A stretch of 64,000 nt of DNA from Aradus depressus. Its lineage: Eukaryota; Arthropoda; Insecta; Hemiptera; Aradidae. Position numbers and translations under genes: made by a program. The stretch is from contig OY759221.1 in assembly GCA_963662175.1 (NCBI GenBank), positions 26,895,027 through 26,959,026 of the forward strand. Direction: 5' to 3'. Positions 15,101 to 29,400 of this stretch are shown in pieces. Under the pieces are notes generated by a model. That model saw only the letters and a program-made list of their open reading frames with translations, made no database searches and was not told where the DNA came from. Positions within the stretch are counted from its first letter, which is position 1. Each line of letters opens with the position of its first letter.

Positions 15101-18100
15101 CACGTTCTGGAAGTTCCCACTCCCCTGCACCAACTCTAGACTTCCGGACCTCAACACCCGTGTACTTAGCTATTCCTATAACCTAATTTTCTTGTAGTGT
15201 ATAAAGACAGTTCGAAATGATTTGAAAGAAGAAATAAATAATTTACAACAGAGATATCCAATTCCCGTTTTCTAAAAGTATAAGCGGATTGAAAATAGAA
15301 CATGAGTGACTGTTTTATGATATAAGAAAATAGTGCGGTGTCCGTTCAATGGGGAGAGGCCGTTCATCAGATATTTTATCCTTCATAACAAATTACCTGA
15401 AGATAGGAGGGGTAACTCTCGGCCAGCTTGCTTCTCTTCTTGTTCATCCTGGGCTTCCTCCGAGGTTTGTCTTCCGAGTACATATGTTCCTCATCCTCCT
15501 TGAACCGGGTGCTCCTAGTCTTCACCGCAGAAAACCCACCAATACCTGCAAACATCATATCATATTTAGCGACACATGGTTAAACATTTCTCAATTATAA
15601 AAATAAATAAATCCATGTTATTACAGAACCAGAAAACAAGCTATTAATTTATCCTATGTTCTATCGATGAGAGAACTGTCAATGTTCTTAACCCGGACAA
15701 TGCTCATCATTTTGACGATATTGCCCACCCATCTCAGCCAATGATCACTTTGGCCGGTTAGATACATCTAACAAAATACCTCGAACCATATAATAATTAA
15801 CTAATTAAAAAAGTGCTAATTATAACAATAATAATGGGCACTAGGAGTACGGACCAAGCATAAGCAGAAAGGCGGGATAGCAGCTACAGAAAGTTTAGAA
15901 TATACAATGTAGAAATTTTTATTGACTGTATTCGTGTAATAAAGTAATATTTACAGCTCTTGAAATATTTTTATATTAAAAAAAAAAAATTGTATGAATA
16001 GGTTTATTTATAAAAAGGAGAAAAAAAAAATAATGTTAAGCCAATCAACGGTCGATTGATTTTGGAAGAACGAAAAATTGATTAATTCCTATTGGGGAAG
16101 GACATTGATATTGGATTCACCGACGATTGTTTATAGTATTAATTTACAACAAAGATCATGGATAACTAATGGGGAAATAAAAAATCAACCGTAAGAAGTA
16201 CTGTATGAAAAGATATCCTCATACGATCCTCGTCATTACAAGCCCCATTCCAGCCGTGGCCTCCTTCAGAAAGTTCCCCCATAGATTCTTGTCCAGAGTC
16301 AGAGTTCTACAGCTTTGCAGTCGAAGGTTCCTTGCGTTCATCCATCCCTTTCTGTGTCTTCCTCGTCCTGTTTCCCTGACTTCGACATCAGCCTTCGCGG
16401 GATGTCAGCCTCCTGCATCCTCTGCACATGGCCGACCCATCGAAGCCTCTTATCTTATCACGTCTGTGATTTTGGTCTCCCAAAACTACGCAGCCACCTC
16501 GGATTTATTCTTGATCCTAAACATACCGTCCTCCTGGATCGGACCAAGGATCCTCCGCAGAACCTTTCTCCCGAATATCTCGTGGTTTCTCTCGACTATA
16601 ATAAAATATAAAAATAAAAACGTTATTTTACCAAGTTTCTGAAGGTTCCTCTGTTTTCTCCTCTTGAGGATGACCACCCCAGACTCCATGGTATAGAGAG
16701 AGAATCCTTCAGGAGGACTGGGAACTGGCCCGTTGTCTTTGGAGCCCCAGATCATACCGTCTTTGTACACTGTGTCCACTCTACTTGCCACCTCACCATT
16801 CTCACCATCTAAAAACGGACAAACAAATTTCAATATATTTATTTTGTCGTAATTTTTCAGACCTAGGGCCTGTTTGGCTCATAGGTAGAGTGCCCTCCTA
16901 GAGAGGTGAAGGTTGGGAGTTTCAATGCAGCCTGGGCACCTCAAGATATTTTTATTCTTTTTGCATCTGAACTGAAAGCGACAAAAGAAAAGTTTATATT
17001 TTCGATCGATGTATGGATACGCGTTCTGGAGAAATTGATTTTTTTTTGCAATTGAATAAAATGGGTGTACATTCGAAACCGGTTTCACAGTTTTCGTCAT
17101 CAATCATCTAATGACGACTTCAATGAAGTCACAGTATTTGTTTAAATGCATGTAGTTTACGTCACAGATGCTACTCTGCCCCTTCTATTTTTTTAAGATT
17201 ATTCAACTCGCTTAAGAAAGTAAAAAAAGGTTGTCTGTAAAACACCGGCGATAGACGTCCTATTTTTAATTCATAAGTTTATTGAATTCTTGTTTATCTG
17301 TCTATCTCTATGTAACGCTATTTTTGTATTTCTACATTTCGGAACACATTTCTATAGTGTTATTAAGGTAAAACTTGCAGAATGGCCCTCTGTAGATACA
17401 TCCATTTTCTTCAAAGGATATGAAGTAATGATTTATTTTCATTAATTTACATTTCTGTTAATTAGGTGCTAGAATATGTTAACAAAACAATCAATGAACA
17501 ATGAAGATGTAAAAACTCGTCACACTGGTTGTTTAATTGGTTTATTTGAAGCGAACAACTACTTAGGTTATTATCGCCCTATCTTGTTCTTACTGAACCA
17601 GGGCACTCTTTATACAAATGACGAGAACGAAAACAGCCATGATGGGATCCCACAGGAGGCAAGGGGGACCAGGGAAGAACAAAGCACGGGAAGGGGCACC
17701 CAACGAACAGGCAGGCCAAGTCAGGGGGCAAGCAACAGCACCGCCAGGCCACTCTCTCTAATGTATAAGTATTTGAAAGCACGAGGGTGATTGATGATGA
17801 GGGTGTGCTTGTGAGGAGTGTCGTCGACAGCCTTCAAGTCCGGGACTGTTCTAGTCCCAGGCCCCCCAACCCAGAAGAGCAAATTCTTTGAAATAGTCCG
17901 GTTTATTTTAAGAAATTAATAACTCTATCCTGATTGGTGGAGATGTCCCCCAGCGCCTCCTTCAAACTCCTTGGAACATCATTTTGCCTGAGAAGCTCAT
18001 CATAGAAGGAGCACTCTGTGAAGATATGGTAAACACTTAGGGGAGGTGGCAAAGAACAGGCAGCCATGTGTGAGCCGCGTTCACTCGTCATTATTTTAGT

Positions 18101-21100
18101 GACATTTTTTTATAACCAAACAAACAAATGAGTGAAACTGACTTAGAGGCATGCCCCTGCAGAGGAAGCTCAACACGAATAATTATTAATAAAATATAAA
18201 CAATAAGTAAATGATAATACAATGAAAGAGTGCATACCTCCTGAGACGACAGATTCAATGGTAGCCATGATTTCGGATTCATGTCTTTTGAAACCTGGCC
18301 TCTTCCTTCTGATCGGTTGATTTTGGCACTCTAACGATAATATTTTAATTTGTTGTAGACCGGTCTCAGATAGACAGACACCATCCACGTAGTAATCGGT
18401 TGATTTACCCTCTGAAAATTAGAAAAAATATGTAAATTATAATGTTCACAACTTTTATAACATATTGTGTTAGTATGCCCCCAATTAGGGCAGAAAGGAC
18501 GAGCTCTCTACGGTTGCGCACCTTCTCTACCTCTAAAATCAACTTTGTTGCAACGACAGTTTTTCCTTAATTAATTCAATTTATTTTCACTAGAACAAAT
18601 TAAAGAGAAAAAAACGGGTTTTCTTTTTTTTAAAATATAGTTTTGAATGAAGATAAGTAATACGCGTACCGGGGAGACCACGAGAGTATTTTGAATTAAA
18701 AATAGATGCAACAGTAGAGAACACGATAGTTAGGCCGGTGAATCATGTCGTTCGGGTCTTACGAGACGGAAATATTTACCCTTTTTTTATTTTTCATTGA
18801 TTGAAAAGATAAATGTTTCACTATTATTTCTTATAATACGGAGAAAATAACGCTATTTACCAGAAAACAGGTAATTCAGGGGTTTTCATGTAACGGACGG
18901 GAGTTGGGTAAGGGGGCGTTCAAGTATTACGTAACGCAATTTGGACAAGGAGGGGGGGGGGGGGGGTTGTAAAACGTTACGATGCGTTACAGGGGCGGGA
19001 GGGGGGAAAGTTCTCCCAAGTTGGCAACCCTCTTCGTTTATGTTTGACGGGTAATCCCTCGATTGTATTGTACGTCATTTTTATTTTGTTTTCGTTGTCA
19101 GTATTCGTTAGTGTTTACGTAGAAGCACATTGCTGTAGTCAGTGTTGTTAAAGTGAGTTCATACTGTAATGTCCTCAAAAGAGGGAGATTTGCATCATCG
19201 GCTGTTCTTGGCCTAAGAGGCTCTCATGCTGACTTGCCAGCGTAACTGTGCCAAAAAAATGCCAACGAAATTTGGAAAACGGCTAAAGAAAAACTAAAAT
19301 ATAAAGAAAAGTTTATAGAACATATATGTAAATGATGTTATACGAGAGTTGAGTTGGGTCAAAAATCTTCAAAAATTGCGTTACGTAATACTTGAAAGCC
19401 CCCTAAGGGCAAGCGACACCCTCCCCCCAACCCAATTTTCTAACTGTCTGAGGGACATAATTCATCAACCAATTATCCGGTACATTTCCTCTCCCTGCCA
19501 TCCTCCCTACACCAAATCTGTGTCATACATTTAAGGCATCCGACACAGAGATGTCTACCATTGATTTTCTCAGCGACTGTTACGATCATGTAAATGTGCT
19601 CACCTGCTTGTAGTTCCGGAGATGGAAGCCGAGCTGGGGTGAGTGAAGGCAGTACAAGAGGCATGTTGTTGGGACGGCACATGACACATGTGTACCCCTG
19701 GGAGCAGGCCAGCTCTGCCTCTGTTTCGTTAGATATCGAATCACAAGCACAATGCAACCACCTACGAAAAAAGACAAGTGAATATTTTCAGTCGAGTTAT
19801 GTAGTGAGTCAAATTTTAGACTCAACAATTGTCAAATATCAGAGCTCAATAACAATGGAACAGAGAAAGAAAAGAACTAGATCCATCAAGTTACACTCAT
19901 AAGTATATATTTATAAGTTGAGCAATGCGGATGTATTGTGGAAACCTGTAACAAATAAATAAAACAAGCTTTTTTTGAAATATTATCTATTCCACAAACA
20001 TTTTTGACTTTTTGGATTGCGCGCTAACGGAGCGTTGGAGAGAGGTACGGCGGCATTAGTTGTGACTCTTCCTGAGCTCAGCTGTTTTTGTAGATTCTCT
20101 ACAAACTACTTTGCTGTGAAGTAACAGACGTTTTTGTGAAACAAGTTTTTCGTCACCCTGAGACATTTGCGCGAGGCTGTGAGGAGGAAGAGATCTGAGC
20201 TGTGGTGAAGTGGGGAGTGGGTGCTGCACCATGAAACGCGCCTGTTCATTCTGCGTTGCTCATTCGCTATTATTGCACAAATAAAGCCTTGGTCGTCATC
20301 CCTCAGTCCCCGTACTCACCAGACCTGCCCCCTGCGGACTTTTTTCTGTTTCCGAAACTCAAGAGACCCTTAAAATGGCAAATATTTCACTCAACTAACG
20401 AAATTAAAGAAAAATCGCTGGAGGAGCTGAACAGAATTCTAGAAGATGAGTTTTCAGGTTCCTTTCAGTAGTGGAAATGGCGGTGGGAAAAATGTGTAGC
20501 TTCCCAAGGGGAGTACTTTGAAGGGGACAATGTCCAATAACTTGTACATTTTTTTAATTAATGTTTAAAAAATCAGTCTTGGAACTTTTTGATCACCCCT
20601 CGTATTACCCGTTTCGGTACCATCGGCAGGTTTAGATAAAAACTAAGACAATTAGCTGAGTAGCGAACCTTTAGAAATTCACATGGTCTAAAATATATTC
20701 TTCCGTTTTAATACTTCTTGCTATATTATTTATAGAGATGTGTTTTAGTCAGTTATACCTTTCACAGTTGATACACTTGATGATGAGGTCGCCGTCGGTG
20801 TAAAGTTCGAGACAACCCGGGCAGGCCGTACGAGAGCAGCAGGGGCCGCATTGTGAGTAGTTGGCCTGCCAAACGGCGTTGGGGCCAGGGCTGCTAGCTC
20901 CGCACGTTTGACACTGGGCACACCTGAACAATACATTCGTATTAACTATTTCCTTGTTACACTGTTAATACTCTCGAAGCGTAGAGACTAAATTTTAAGA
21001 TAAAAAATACATTTTTTAAAGTAGTTTGTAGAGTGGCCACGTCACTCCTGGATATTTGCATTAGATTTCTGCAGTATATATGTACTATTTATAGGATATC

Positions 21101-23384
21101 TTAGTTAGGTACTTTACTGATCTAAAATTAGGAATTACGGTTCAAAAGTTATAGGGGATCGGGTACAATACATAAAAATCTAAACCAAATACATAAAGAA
21201 AGTTATTGCAGCTGGGCAAAACTATAGCAATATTACATGCATATGCTATATCGACTTTTTAAGAAAAAAAATTTAACTAATTTTTGTTGATGTTCATTCG
21301 CGCCAACTAATACATATTCTGAAATAGCTTCTAAAATACACAAAATTCGAGAGTGTGACGCGAAAATAGGAATTTGTTGGGTTAATATAGCCTGGCAACG
21401 GGCAAAACTATAACGATATTACTTAGGTAAATAAAGAAATATGTAGAATAAAAAAATAACAATTATGTAGTGATTTGACAACAGCTGTTTTGCTTCGAGT
21501 GTAAAGACTATGAAACTTGTTCAAGGAAATGGAAAATTTAACAATATAGGTAATACAAATTATTTTTTAGTTTTTCCACAATATTGACGTAGATCGAAAG
21601 AATGTATGCGTACAACTCTGAATACAGTCAACATTAACAAAACCCACCTATCATGTCTCGATTGTCATGCTTTCTTTTATTTTTTTGCAATATTTCAGAT
21701 AATAGGTACTGCTATTATCTGATAAAAGATTCAAACCACTATGTCACCCCATAATCAACTCAATAATTTTTTTTTTTTTAAACCATACAATTTACTATTA
21801 ATATTACAATTGAGTAAATATTTTATAAGAATAATAACAGACCATCGGCACTTCCAAACACCAGTGGGGACGGAGCCGAGAGGAGGGTCCATACAGTAAA
21901 TATGGTAAGAGATATCACACTCATCACACAGAATAAGTCGTCCTTCGTCGTTCCGCTGACCACACCCCTCACACACTGTGCAGTCCAGACACCGCCAGCC
22001 TCGCTGCAGCATCACTTTGGTAACCTAACCATCACAAATAAAAATAATTACTAATGCAATGAAAACAAAAATGGAGTAAATGAGAGATCATATTGTTGGA
22101 AAATTGTATATGAAACAAGCTGTATTAGAACAAAAGATTGAGAAATTTAATGGCCTAAAAGTGTATTTAATTTTTATTTATTTAATAAATAATCAGTCCT
22201 GATTTGCGACTTTGGACATTGAAGTCGACTCAATAAATATGTAAGTCGTATATAACAATATATATGGGATATCAAGTGTAATACAACCAAATTAACATTT
22301 AAAAAATATAAATGTTACGCAGGTTCGATAGGAAGAAAGATTTTCATGTTTCCCGACCCTCTGATTCCAAAAATAAAAATAAAATTATATGTCTCTGAAC
22401 TGTGTCACGATAACTCCCGATAGAAAGAACCACACGAAATTTTATGTATATCCAGAACCCTATAATAACGACATTTATTGATTTTCAGCCAAATAGAAAG
22501 AGCGGATTAAGGAGAAGGGACCTAAAAACTGTAATAAATACCGATGTAAGTAACGTATCGACATTAAATTAAACTTAAATATCTTTAAGGAGGAAACTTA
22601 ATGCTTTTCAGCGAAATCGTCTACAAAGAATGGAGGTTATCATCAAAACTCTAATAATTGTCGATTTAATGGATCTACCGACATGAAATCGCATAATTAA
22701 ATTCAAATCATTATAAGGACGACACCTATTAATTTGCAGCGAAATTGGCTGAAGGGAAGGGGAGAGGGGGTCAGAAGAGGGTTCAAAAACCCTAATAACT
22801 GCCGATATAATGAAAGTATCCACATACAATTTAGTGGATTTAGGTGTCAGTATGTAAGTCAACTATTGATTTATCACCCAAACGATTAATTTTGGAGAAA
22901 AGCAAATTGTCGGTGATTTACCGACGTAAGTAACGATAAGAGGTAGATAGTTACCTTGACAGAGACACAGTAGGGATGGTAGCACTGTCCACACTGGGAG
23001 CAGGAGATGAGGCAAGCCTCTTGGTCGATCCCCAGAGCCCCGCACATCACACACACATCTTGACTCAGGACAAATTTGTCATGGGAGGAGACTAGCACCA
23101 GCTTGTTCTCCAGGCCAGGCTCGTCTTCTGTTTTGTTACTTGGATCTGTTACAGGCCTCTGCAAATATAAATTACAATATTATTTGTCAAACTTTAACCA
23201 GAACTACAACATTCTCAATAAATTTATTGATCATTAACTTAATATAGTCAAAACCCGATATATCGAAAAACTCAACTAGAGAAAATCCATTTCTCAATTG
23301 CATTTATAAGTAAAATTGAATTCGTTTACTCGAACCTGAGACTTGATAACTCGAAATGAAACTACCAACTGGTGAAGGGAATAA

Positions 23385-23420
<36 letters not shown>

Positions 23421-26400
23421 TGTAACTATATAATATAATATATTATATACTATAACTATATAAATCGAATTTCCCAAACCTAGAGACTCTATAACTCGAA
23501 GTTTTTATGGATATGTTTTATGCTTATCAGATAAGATTTATGTTTGTTTACAAATCGAACAAAATGTATTCTTTGAATACAATTACGTATTGCTTTCCGC
23601 CCTCTTCACCCTCAGTTCTGTGCACACAACTTAAGAGAACTACAATAGAGAAGCTCTCTTCGTCATGTGCAACCGAAAAGCCTCATCAGGACCACGTGAA
23701 ACTAAAATTGACTACACTTACGGCAAGATGCCAAGCGTGCTCTGGATACTGTTCGATTATAATCGGACGGAGTAGAACATGAAGTGTTTCAAGGCTTTAT
23801 TGGAACATTTCATTGAAAATCGCAACAACGTATACATTAAAAAAAAAAAAAAAAAAAGCAGATTATTTACATGTAAAACAGAATTAATATGTATACGAGA
23901 ATATTCTTTCGAACAAAAATATTGTTTTAAATTTAAAAACAAAAAGAAGCTCGATTTTAAAAAAACTAGTGTTTTTCATATATTTTTTTTTAAACTCGAA
24001 AAATTATTTAGAAACTCGATAAGTCAATTTTCGATAACTCCAAGTAAAAAAATCGGATCAATTTGAAAATTCCCTAGAACCAAATGCGTATAGACTGAAT
24101 ATACCCCGAGAATTTAATAAAATCCGTCCGGTAGCTCCAGTTATCAATTGATTACAATTTTAGCGTTACAGATATACGAACGAACGGACAGACAGACCCT
24201 TATGTATTTTCCTATCCTAGGCATCAAATAATGCTTGTGTAGGGCGTGTGTTTTCTCTTGTAAATGAGCTATACAACATTGACAAAGGTAGACATTTAGG
24301 ACTGTTTTCTTGTTTCATTTAGAACATGTTAATGCTTATGCTCAAATCAAAGTTTTTTTTTTTTTAATTTATCTAGCATCTTAACTGTTGTTGGTTATAC
24401 CATTGTTGCCATCAAATCTTCAATTATTAATAATTACATTCTTTAATACTAAGTCGTTTCTGTAAAACTATTTAGAACAATTACATTGTCATAAGCAAAT
24501 AACAGAAACATTGTCTGTTAAGAATAAATAACTTCAGAAAACTGAATGAACTCCTTGTATGAATGAATATCTTTCACTCAGAGATAAACATACAATAAAT
24601 GATAAAAATAACAAAGCAGTAAAACAGGTATAATATTTGTACTGATTGCATTTATTTATTAAATAGAGAAATTATAAAATATATATATATATACGAAAGA
24701 CAATTTTAAAGTAACAACCCTTCTTAGGTAATAATATATATTATTATCTTCCTGATTGCCTAATTATAATAATAAGGGTATTATTTAGAAGAATGTATAT
24801 TTATCGTGATCATTTCACTTTCGCATATTTCTTATTTTTTGAGCAACAAGATCATTCATAGAAATATTAAGTATTCGAGAAATTTTAAAAACTATGAATA
24901 CAAATCATGCTACAATTTTTAAAAACAAATTGTAAGAAAATTGTTAAAATATTAAAATTATTCAAGAACTCTTAAGAAATGTAATATTTAGAACATTAAA
25001 AATTATTAAGACGTCAATAGTACTTGAATATAAATATCATACCATTAAGTTACTTCATGAAATAGATGGAGAAACAGCGAATAAGGAGAAATCTCAGAGA
25101 ACATAACACACAAACGTATGAGGACAGGAAGTAACAGTAGCGAAGGTTTCACTAGTCCATGGAGCAAGAAGAAGACGAGATAAAATTCCGATGGTGGGGG
25201 AAGTTCAAAATATATAGTTTGAAGATTGGCCACAGGCAGTCTGATAAATCAAGTACTTAGCACCAAAATAATTAGAAATTAAATATAAATACTTGTAAGG
25301 TAAGTTATTAATACGTTTTGAAGTAAACATAACTAAATAATGAAACATTTTTTCTAGGCCATTATACTGAGGAAATTTTAAAACCTGAAATGAAATCAAC
25401 TGCAGCGCTACATACTTGGAACATAAAAACCCTACCACCACGTGAGTTTTATCACTGAGTCTACTTGCTAACGGGGCAGATGGCAAAAAAAGATATAGCA
25501 CATATTATGAGGGGGCGCCGGTAGCATATAGGAAGCGTGCATGCCAATTGGGCTCAAAATCGCGGGTTCAGAACCAGGTCTAGGTTTTTCAAATTTTTAT
25601 CTGGGAGGCAAAAATCTTGCGATCAGGTATTCCTATATGACCTCTACCCTACGTATTTAGACCTGGGCAGGCAAAATTTAGGACTCCCACAGTAGAGTCG
25701 GGCTCAGGTACACCAGAAATATGACTTGAAGCCCGGGCAATCCAAAAAAACAAAAATAACAAATACTAGATGAACCACTCACCTGAAGACCAAGACCGGG
25801 GACTCCGAAAATTCCTCTCATTTTCGTTTTGGCGCCTCTTTTTCTTCCAAAATCCGCAAATCGGGCTCTCTTTTGATAGTGAGAAAGTACAATAGATGAC
25901 ACTTTCCCACTACCTTTCGGCCGACCTGGTCCCAATCCGAGTCTTTTTTTAGCTATTTTCGAGGCGTAAAATGGCTTTCCTTTGCCAAGGCCCACGGCTG
26001 ACATCCGCAGAGGAGTTTCATCAGACTATATCGAGAAAAAAAGTTCAAACAATTCAAAATCAATAAATAAGGCTTATAGTATCTTATATAGTGTCTTAAA
26101 ACAATGGTTTCTTATATAATGCTTCATAACAATGGCTTAATTGTCTTATATAATGTGTTATTATAAAAATTGATATAACATCGAAAAATAAAACATACTT
26201 GGGACTTACGGGGGGATAATAAATAAGTACCAAATTAGTTTAAATACTAATCCATAGCGTAGCTCACCTTTTCAGAATCTACTTCCACCTCGTCGGAAAC
26301 AACAAGAGATTCTTGAGATAGGTTTAGGGATGGGTCAATATTTATATCTTCTGTACCTAAAAAAGTTTTAAATAAAAATGAGTTTTCTCTTAAGCAAAAT

Positions 26401-29400
26401 TTTACAAAGTTAAAAGTTTGAAGAGTGTTTGACTTACTATCTTTCCTCTTCATATAGACACTAGTTGAATTGTTTTTACAAGATAAACAAATATACTGGT
26501 AGTCGGGGTGAGCTTCCTTCTTCCTGTGGTAACTAACAAAATCAGCCTCCTTGTCACAGGTCCCGTGAACGAACCTGTAACAGTTCCCATCCCACATCAC
26601 TCACTATACAGCTACATATAAATGGTATTTTACTGAATTCAAACAAAATAAGAATATTTATTAAACAAATAAACCGCTAAAGTGCGATAAGGGCCTTGCT
26701 ATGTATTTGTCTAGAACAATTAAACTAAATTTTGTGGAACCTTCAACAATGGATCTGGAAGAATTTTTTGTCTCGACTACAACATAGGCTTTGGTACACC
26801 AGTCACTGATGTCTGTTCCACTTGCATTTCCTTAAAAGAACGAATAACAGTGACTGAAGATTCGGAAAAGAACGATTTGAAACTTGAGTGGAAGTCCACA
26901 AAAGATGGCCGATGCTTTCTAACGTTGTCTAACTTTTTTTTCCTGAATTTATTGTCATAAAGTTTAATAAAGTGCAATTTCCACTAATCTAAAATGTACC
27001 TATAATGTTTATTACCTTTTTTATTTTTTTTTCTAGTGTTTTTAATAAAACTTTCTTACAATTATTATAATTTTCTTAATATTAGTATGTCTACTTCCAA
27101 AAAAATTATGTTCCAGCATTACATACTTTTCATTTTAAAAAAATGGAGTAACTTTGTACCAAACTGTTGCAAAAGGGAATATGTCCCTGATACTGTTGCA
27201 AAACGGAGTAGGTCCAAAATAAATATTTCAAAATTACATAATGAATAGATTTCAACTTTTTTTCTCTTTTGTTTAAAATAAAATTACATTCATAACACTA
27301 AAACATATCTAACTACTGTTTTTGCGTCTGGTGAAAAATTTGATCATCAGTACATACTCCCTTTTGCAATTAGGCCACTCATATTACCTACCTACATGCC
27401 AAATTTTAGCTTTCTAGATTAAACCGTTCAAAAAAAGTTGTTGTTACCGAATGATGGACTGACAGTCACTGCGAGTTGGGAAATTTAATCCCGAAAAATA
27501 ATGTAAGCTCACAAGACACTACGTATTTTTGGATTAAAATGAACGAATGTTTGACCAATTATATAACTGGGAACTAAGATGTATGCCATCTAATAAATAT
27601 ATAATGTTTTTCCACAAACTTTATAGATTTAAGTGTAACCAAGTTTAGACAGAATCATTTTCTACTCACCTATGACACTGAGAACACTTGACCATTTCCC
27701 TGAGTGCGGCGGCCCTGTAAGCTTTATGACAAACAGGACAGGAGAAACCTTTGTTCCTTTGTTGATAACATGAATCACATACAGTGTAGTTGGAGTGCCA
27801 CCTCGAGGATAGGCCTCCTCCGGGGGTCCTCGCACCGCAGTCGCTGCACAGGCGGCATCTCTACACAGACAAACAACATAGAATAGAACATAACCAACAG
27901 GAAACTAGTGAAGGAGTTAGATCTCATTTCTTTTTACTTTAATATCTGAAGATGGTGAAATAATTTTAAATGTAAAATAAAATTGAATTAAATAAAGATG
28001 ATAAACAGAATGATAGGAGTTGATTCGAACGGTAACAACTCTGCGTCCACGACGCTAAAACTGTATTCAAGCGGTAGAAATGTATTTTGAGTTGATTACT
28101 CTTAAATGTTTTCGATTATTTTTGTTCCTAAAAATACTGAGAATTTTTATTTTTAAGAAAGAAAAAGTTTAATTTTATGTACTTGAAGATAACAATAAAA
28201 TAAAGTGTTTATTGACATTTCTCAAGTATGTTAGACATAGTTAAGTTTGAGCACGAATTTATTTAAAATGTTTCCCTTTAGAAATACATTTTTTTTTAGA
28301 TATAATTCATTGTTCCCCCAAAATGTGTTTCTTGGGGAGTTTTTTTTACAATAACTTTTCTAGGACCCATGTTTACAGGACATTTTTCCGTAATTTTATT
28401 TGGTCTGTAGAATACACTCACGAAGAATTGCAGACAATTGTGGTAACACACTGCAGAATCTTGTGATAAGATATTGAACAATTGTAATGCAACGACACAG
28501 TATGAAGAACCAATCAGCTAAAAAAAATACATATTATTATCTATCAGCTGATTTTTACTTCAATCATATCAAACTCATCAAAGAATCATAAAAAAATAAA
28601 ATAGTTTCTACACAAGACAAAATAATAAGACGATCCATTTGAGGTTACCTTGCATTTCCATCCAACCTTGGGAACGCTAGAAACAGCGGGGCGTACACAG
28701 TGAGGATGGTAGGCTTTATCGCAAGAATCACAGACAAGCATGCGTCCTGTCTCCTCGGCCTCACGACACAACTGGCAGATCCGACAGTCCACACACTGCC
28801 AACCAGCCCTTAGACCTAAACACACATCGACACATTTACCTTTAGTTTACCATAACCTATATTTTTTCGAAAGAGGAGTTAACTATTCGTGAAAAGAGTT
28901 ATTATTATTTCTGTCGTAATTACTTTGGTTTAATAAAAACCCGCCCGAGGGCCTTAGTTTATCTTATATGGGAAGGAAAATAAACTTAACGATGCCGTCC
29001 TTCGGCTGGGACGTTAAGCGATGGTCCCTGTACGATGTCAGGTACTCGTTAAAACCCCTGCCCTAGATGAATAAAAATTTAGGGTAGGTAAAATTTAGGA
29101 CTCCCATAGTAGAGTTGGGCTCATGTCCACCAGAGTGACGAAAGAACGCTCTGGTAGTAGGCGATATGACCTTGTAATCTAACTATTGTAACTTAACATT
29201 ACTTAATTAATTGAGTAATTGAAACGATGGGACTTCATTAATTCCATACAGCTTGTTGTGTCAACAAAAATAGTTATTAATAACGTCCTCTTCTCATTTC
29301 CAGTGAACTTTCAAAATTTCTAGTAACATAGTTCGCAGATAATGAACAGTGATTTTTTCACGTAATGTCACTTAAAAACATTATTAGCTTCACAATACAA

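Noticed and set aside
14746..15197. Two overlapping plus-strand frames with repeated peptide units
   Set aside because: They are produced by the 38/34-bp minisatellite lacking stop codons; unit length is not a multiple of three.
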